Below, piece after piece: positions 61,485-64,000 of a stretch of DNA of 64,000 bases; the first letter of the stretch is position 1; each line of letters begins with the position of its first letter. The position numbers and the translations under genes are program-made. The notes under the pieces are model-generated. The model saw only the letters and a list, made by a program, of their open reading frames with translations. It was not told where the DNA came from and did no database searches. This DNA comes from Sphingobacteriales bacterium (GTDB lineage Bacteria; Bacteroidota; Bacteroidia; Chitinophagales; UBA2359), in assembly GCA_016711295.1 (NCBI GenBank), contig JADJTE010000007.1, positions 124,001 to 188,000 on the forward strand, in the 5' to 3' direction.

Positions 61485-62614
61485 TATTTATTGTTGCCTG
61501 TCTATCAACCATATACGTAACACTTATATTTTTATATGTGTACGGCTGGATTAAACTGTCATCTGTGCCTGCTACGCCCGATTTTGTGCCTCAAACGGGG
61601 GTGTGTATCGTTATACCCGCTCGCAACGAAGCACACCGTTTAGCCGCTTGCATAGAATCGGTTAGAGCGCAAAATTACCCGATATCCTTGTTTGATATTA
61701 TTGTCGTAGATGACCACTCAACCGACGATACCGCCGCTATCGCCGCTCGGTATGCCGACGTATGCCTCATTCGATTGGCGGATGTATTGCAAGGCGAGGA
61801 TTTGCCCAAAGCCTACAAAAAAAAAGCCATCGAAACGGCGATAGCCCATACCCAACGCGAACTTATCGTAACGACTGATGCCGATTGCACCATGCCGACC
61901 GATTGGCTGCGAAATATTGTGCATGGTTACGAAACTAAACAAGCACATATCATAGCAGCTCCCGTACAATATGTACGAGCACAAACTTTTGTCGAACGAT
62001 TTCAGACCCTCGACTTTATTGGTATGATGGTGGCTACGGGCGCGTCGCTACACCTGCGCTTGGCTACGATGTGCAATGGAGCTAATTTGGCGTATCGGCG
62101 GCAGACGTTCTATGAAGTAGGCGGCTTTGCAGGCATAGACCACCTCGCTTCGGGCGACGATATGTTGCTGATGGCAAAAATTGCCCAACGCTATCCCCAA
62201 GGGCATTATTTTTTGAAACAATTGTCAGCTACAGTTAGCACGTATGCACAGCCTACTTGGGCAGATTTTGCACAACAACGCCTGCGCTGGGCTTCCAAAT
62301 CGGCAAGCTACCAAGACCGCCGCATTACCTTGTTTCTGGCAGCCGTTTATTTGTTCAACCTCGCTATTGTGGGTTGTTTCGTTGGGGAAGTTCTGTGTGG
62401 TTCGGGCTACTACGGACAACTTGGTGGCTATGCGTTGGGAATAAAAATGCTCGCCGATGCCATTTTTCTATCTACGGGTTGCGTGTTTTTTAGACGTACC
62501 GACTTGCTTTGGTGGCTGATACCCGCCCAAATAGCTCATATCTTATATATCGTAATTATCGGAACTTGGGGCAATACGGGTACTTATACTTGGAAGGGCA
62601 GGAAAATGTCATAA
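61481..62614 (+). CDS. Membrane glycosyltransferase, family 2
   Basis: 377 aa, starting from a TTG at 61481 that overlaps the CBS stop; no ATG or GTG nearby gives the conserved N-terminus. One leading membrane helix (FIVACLSTIYVTLIFLYVYG). GT-A domain: VCIVIPARNEAHRLAACIES, VVDDHSTDDT, the metal-binding TTDADC, ASGDDMLLM and QQRLRW. Two or three C-terminal helices follow (LFLAAVYLFNLAIVGCFVG, IAHILYIVIIGTWG). The D-D-D-QxxRW set is that of processive enzymes that build polysaccharides or glycolipids. Acceptor unknown. Confidence 0.9.
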   Translation: MIFIVACLSTIYVTLIFLYVYGWIKLSSVPATPDFVPQTGVCIVIPARNEAHRLAACIESVRAQNYPISLFDIIVVDDHSTDDTAAIAARYADVCLIRLADVLQGEDLPKAYKKKAIETAIAHTQRELIVTTDADCTMPTDWLRNIVHGYETKQAHIIAAPVQYVRAQTFVERFQTLDFIGMMVATGASLHLRLATMCNGANLAYRRQTFYEVGGFAGIDHLASGDDMLLMAKIAQRYPQGHYFLKQLSATVSTYAQPTWADFAQQRLRWASKSASYQDRRITLFLAAVYLFNLAIVGCFVGEVLCGSGYYGQLGGYALGIKMLADAIFLSTGCVFFRRTDLLWWLIPAQIAHILYIVIIGTWGNTGTYTWKGRKMS

Positions 62615-62617
62615 TTT

Positions 62618-62749
62618 GTAACTATTTAGGGTATAGGGTTTTGGGTATGGGGTTCTGGGCTATATCTATCTAATAATACCTGAAATCATTGCATATTCGA
62701 TTAGAAATAGCTATTCTTGTGGGCTGTTCCCACAAGACAAAACAGTTAC
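62618..62749. repeat. MITE-like repeat, A-type copy
   Basis: Starts GTAACTATTTAGGG and ends AAACAGTTAC. The core is diverged and includes a hairpin TGTGGGCTGTTCCCACA not seen in most other copies. It abuts a B-type copy starting at 62751. Confidence 0.72.
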
Positions 62750-62750
62750 C

Positions 62751-62960
62751 GTAACTATTTAGGCAACTTCGCCACTATGCTATTCATTAGATTTCCTGCA
62801 AAAGTAAGAAATCGAAAATTTAACCTTCAATTTGAGCGTTGCAGAGATTACACCTTAATCAGTTCTTAAAATGCCGTAGGCATGTTATATTAGTAGCATA
62901 TAGCAAGTACGATTCTTAAAATGCCGTAGGTATGGCATCTAACATTATATCTGTGGGGAA
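62751..62960. repeat. MITE-like repeat, B-type copy, right end missing
   Basis: Starts GTAACTATTTAGGC and follows the B copy at 37807 through both AATGCCGTAGG(C/T)AT motifs, then loses similarity after GGCATCTAACA near 62945. The right terminal repeat is absent; the nearby transposase gene may have truncated it. Confidence 0.72.
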
Positions 62961-63124
62961 TAAATGCGACCTACAAACATGAATTAGAGCGTACTGAAAA
63001 AGCCAATTCGCTATTATAATTTATTGATATTCAGTGAATTATGACAAAAAAATGGGTTAAAAATAGTAGGAAAACTACTCATAAAATCGTACCTTTACGT
63101 CTAAAACCGTGCAGTTTTTTCGTC

Positions 63125-64000
63125 ATGATAAAAAAGACCTTACCTAAATTCCCAGTTTTGACGTTTGGGTTGCCTTTTGAGGGCAGTTTAGATTCGAGTA
63201 ATCGTTGGGTTCAGTTGGCAGGCTCATTTCCTTGGGAAGCCATTGAGACAGCCTATCTTAGTAAGATGTGCGCCGACAATGGTCGCCCGTCGCTTCCGGC
63301 TCGCTTAGTGCTGGGGGTGCGTTGATAATCAAACACTATCTCAATATTTCGGATGCCGAGACCATTTTGCAAATTCAAGAGAACCCCTATCTTCAATATT
63401 TTGTTGGGCTTGAAGTTTTTCAAAAAGCCCCCATATTCGACCCGTCGCTCTTTGTAGCCATCCGCACCCGCTTGAGCGGCGACGGTATAGCTGCCATAGA
63501 AAAAGCAATAGCGCAATCGGTGCGTAGCTACCTTGATAGCCAAGTGCCAGCCAAAGGTAGCACAACCCAGGCTACTTCGGACGATGCCCCACCGGAGCAA
63601 GACCCACCAATAGCAGACAAGCGTGCAAACGCCACATCAGCGCAAGACGAAACGGAGCAAGACACCACCACCCAAACCGAGTCCCAAGTCACTCATCGCG
63701 GGCATTTAAAAATAGATGCGACCGTAGCCCCTCAAAAATAAAGTTTCCAACCGACCTTGATTTGCTCAATGAAGCTCGAAAAAAGACAGATAATTATATT
63801 GATTTGCTCTGCGCTCAATTGAATTTACCGCGCCAAAACTTCCGAACCTACCGTCGGATAGCCTATAAAAATTATCTAAACATCGCCAAAAAAAAAAAAA
63901 AAAAGAAAGAGTTGCAAGTAGGTATCCGACAACAATTGGGCTATTTGAAACGTAACTTACTGTTTGTCAAGGCTTTAATCGAACAAGTTCGCAGCAATGA
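63125..64000 (+). mobile_element. IS5/IS1182-type DDE transposase gene, frameshifted, runs off window
   Basis: The N-terminal domain starts at the ATG at 63125 (LTFGLPFEGSLDSSNRWVQL) and continues through KHYLNISDAETILQIQENPY (DUF772-type domain). After a linker rich in Thr/Gln/Asp comes the first catalytic Asp in HLKIDATVAPQ, then KFPTDLDLLNEARK. Breaks occur near 63316 (GGGGG run) and at 63738 (A5 run); a 17-base A run at 63888-63904 lies in a Lys-rich stretch. The remaining catalytic residues lie beyond 64000. The left end of the insertion sequence is probably near 62980, but I cannot define its inverted repeat without the right end. Confidence 0.8.

Overview
The window is a piece of a Bacteroidota chromosome. 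The evidence is the set of secreted proteins ending in type IX secretion (T9SS) C-terminal domains (gliding-motility-associated 'type B' ends and a 'type A' sorting end), SprB/PKD-type adhesin repeats, a gingipain-family (C25) PorU2-like sortase, a Bacteroidota-type HscB, and several copies of the Bacteroidota -7 promoter box TAnnTTTG. The class cannot be fixed from this window; a gliding or polymer-degrading lineage of the Saprospiria/Chitinophagia/Cytophagia kind fits best.

Layout. 1-3.0 kb: start of a secreted protein, then dapA and rlmD. 3.1-5.6 kb: a fragment of a fibronectin-type gene and a TdeIII-like type II restriction-modification pair. 5.8-14.6 kb: a T9SS cargo protein, an L,D-transpeptidase, a small outer-membrane barrel, a PKD adhesin and an arginase-fold protein. 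15-21 kb: recQ, a dockerin-bearing secreted metallopeptidase, a TPR protein and an MscS channel. 21.4-37.4 kb: a secretion block with a PorU2-like sortase, an M4 metalloprotease lipoprotein, a transglutaminase-like secreted protein, a small exported protein and a broken SprB adhesin. The protease and adhesin share near-identical 3' modules, and two genes share a duplicated leader. 38-52 kb is mostly housekeeping: a Cys/Met-type PLP enzyme, gyrA, an AlkA-like glycosylase, mltG, tsaD, an SRPBCC protein, tex, a membrane protein, hscB, tRNA-Leu(CAA) and an aspartate aminotransferase. 52.1-54.8 kb: AT-rich genes (VOC protein, AraC regulator, alpha/beta hydrolase, YciI-like) bracketed by two near-identical attC-like repeats. 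55-62.6 kb: hldE kinase domain, a sigma-54 response regulator, a Ser/Thr kinase, an ECF sigma factor with a small partner, a CBS protein and a glycosyltransferase. 63-64 kb: an IS5/IS1182-type transposase running off the end.

Two things cut across the window. First, about twenty genes, including hscB, tex, mltG and aspC, are split by single-base frameshifts, often in short homopolymers. This looks like uncorrected sequencing error more than decay, so such genes are annotated here as single CDSs. Second, intergenic spaces carry a family of 100-300 bp elements with terminal inverted repeats GTAACTATTTAGGC; two copies have perfect 8-bp target duplications. These appear to be non-autonomous transposons (MITEs), with end and target features like those of IS66-family elements. 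The best candidates for something undescribed are this MITE family, the attC-like cassette at 52.6-54.8 kb, and the secreted transglutaminase-like gene with its neighbour at 32.3-34.8 kb.
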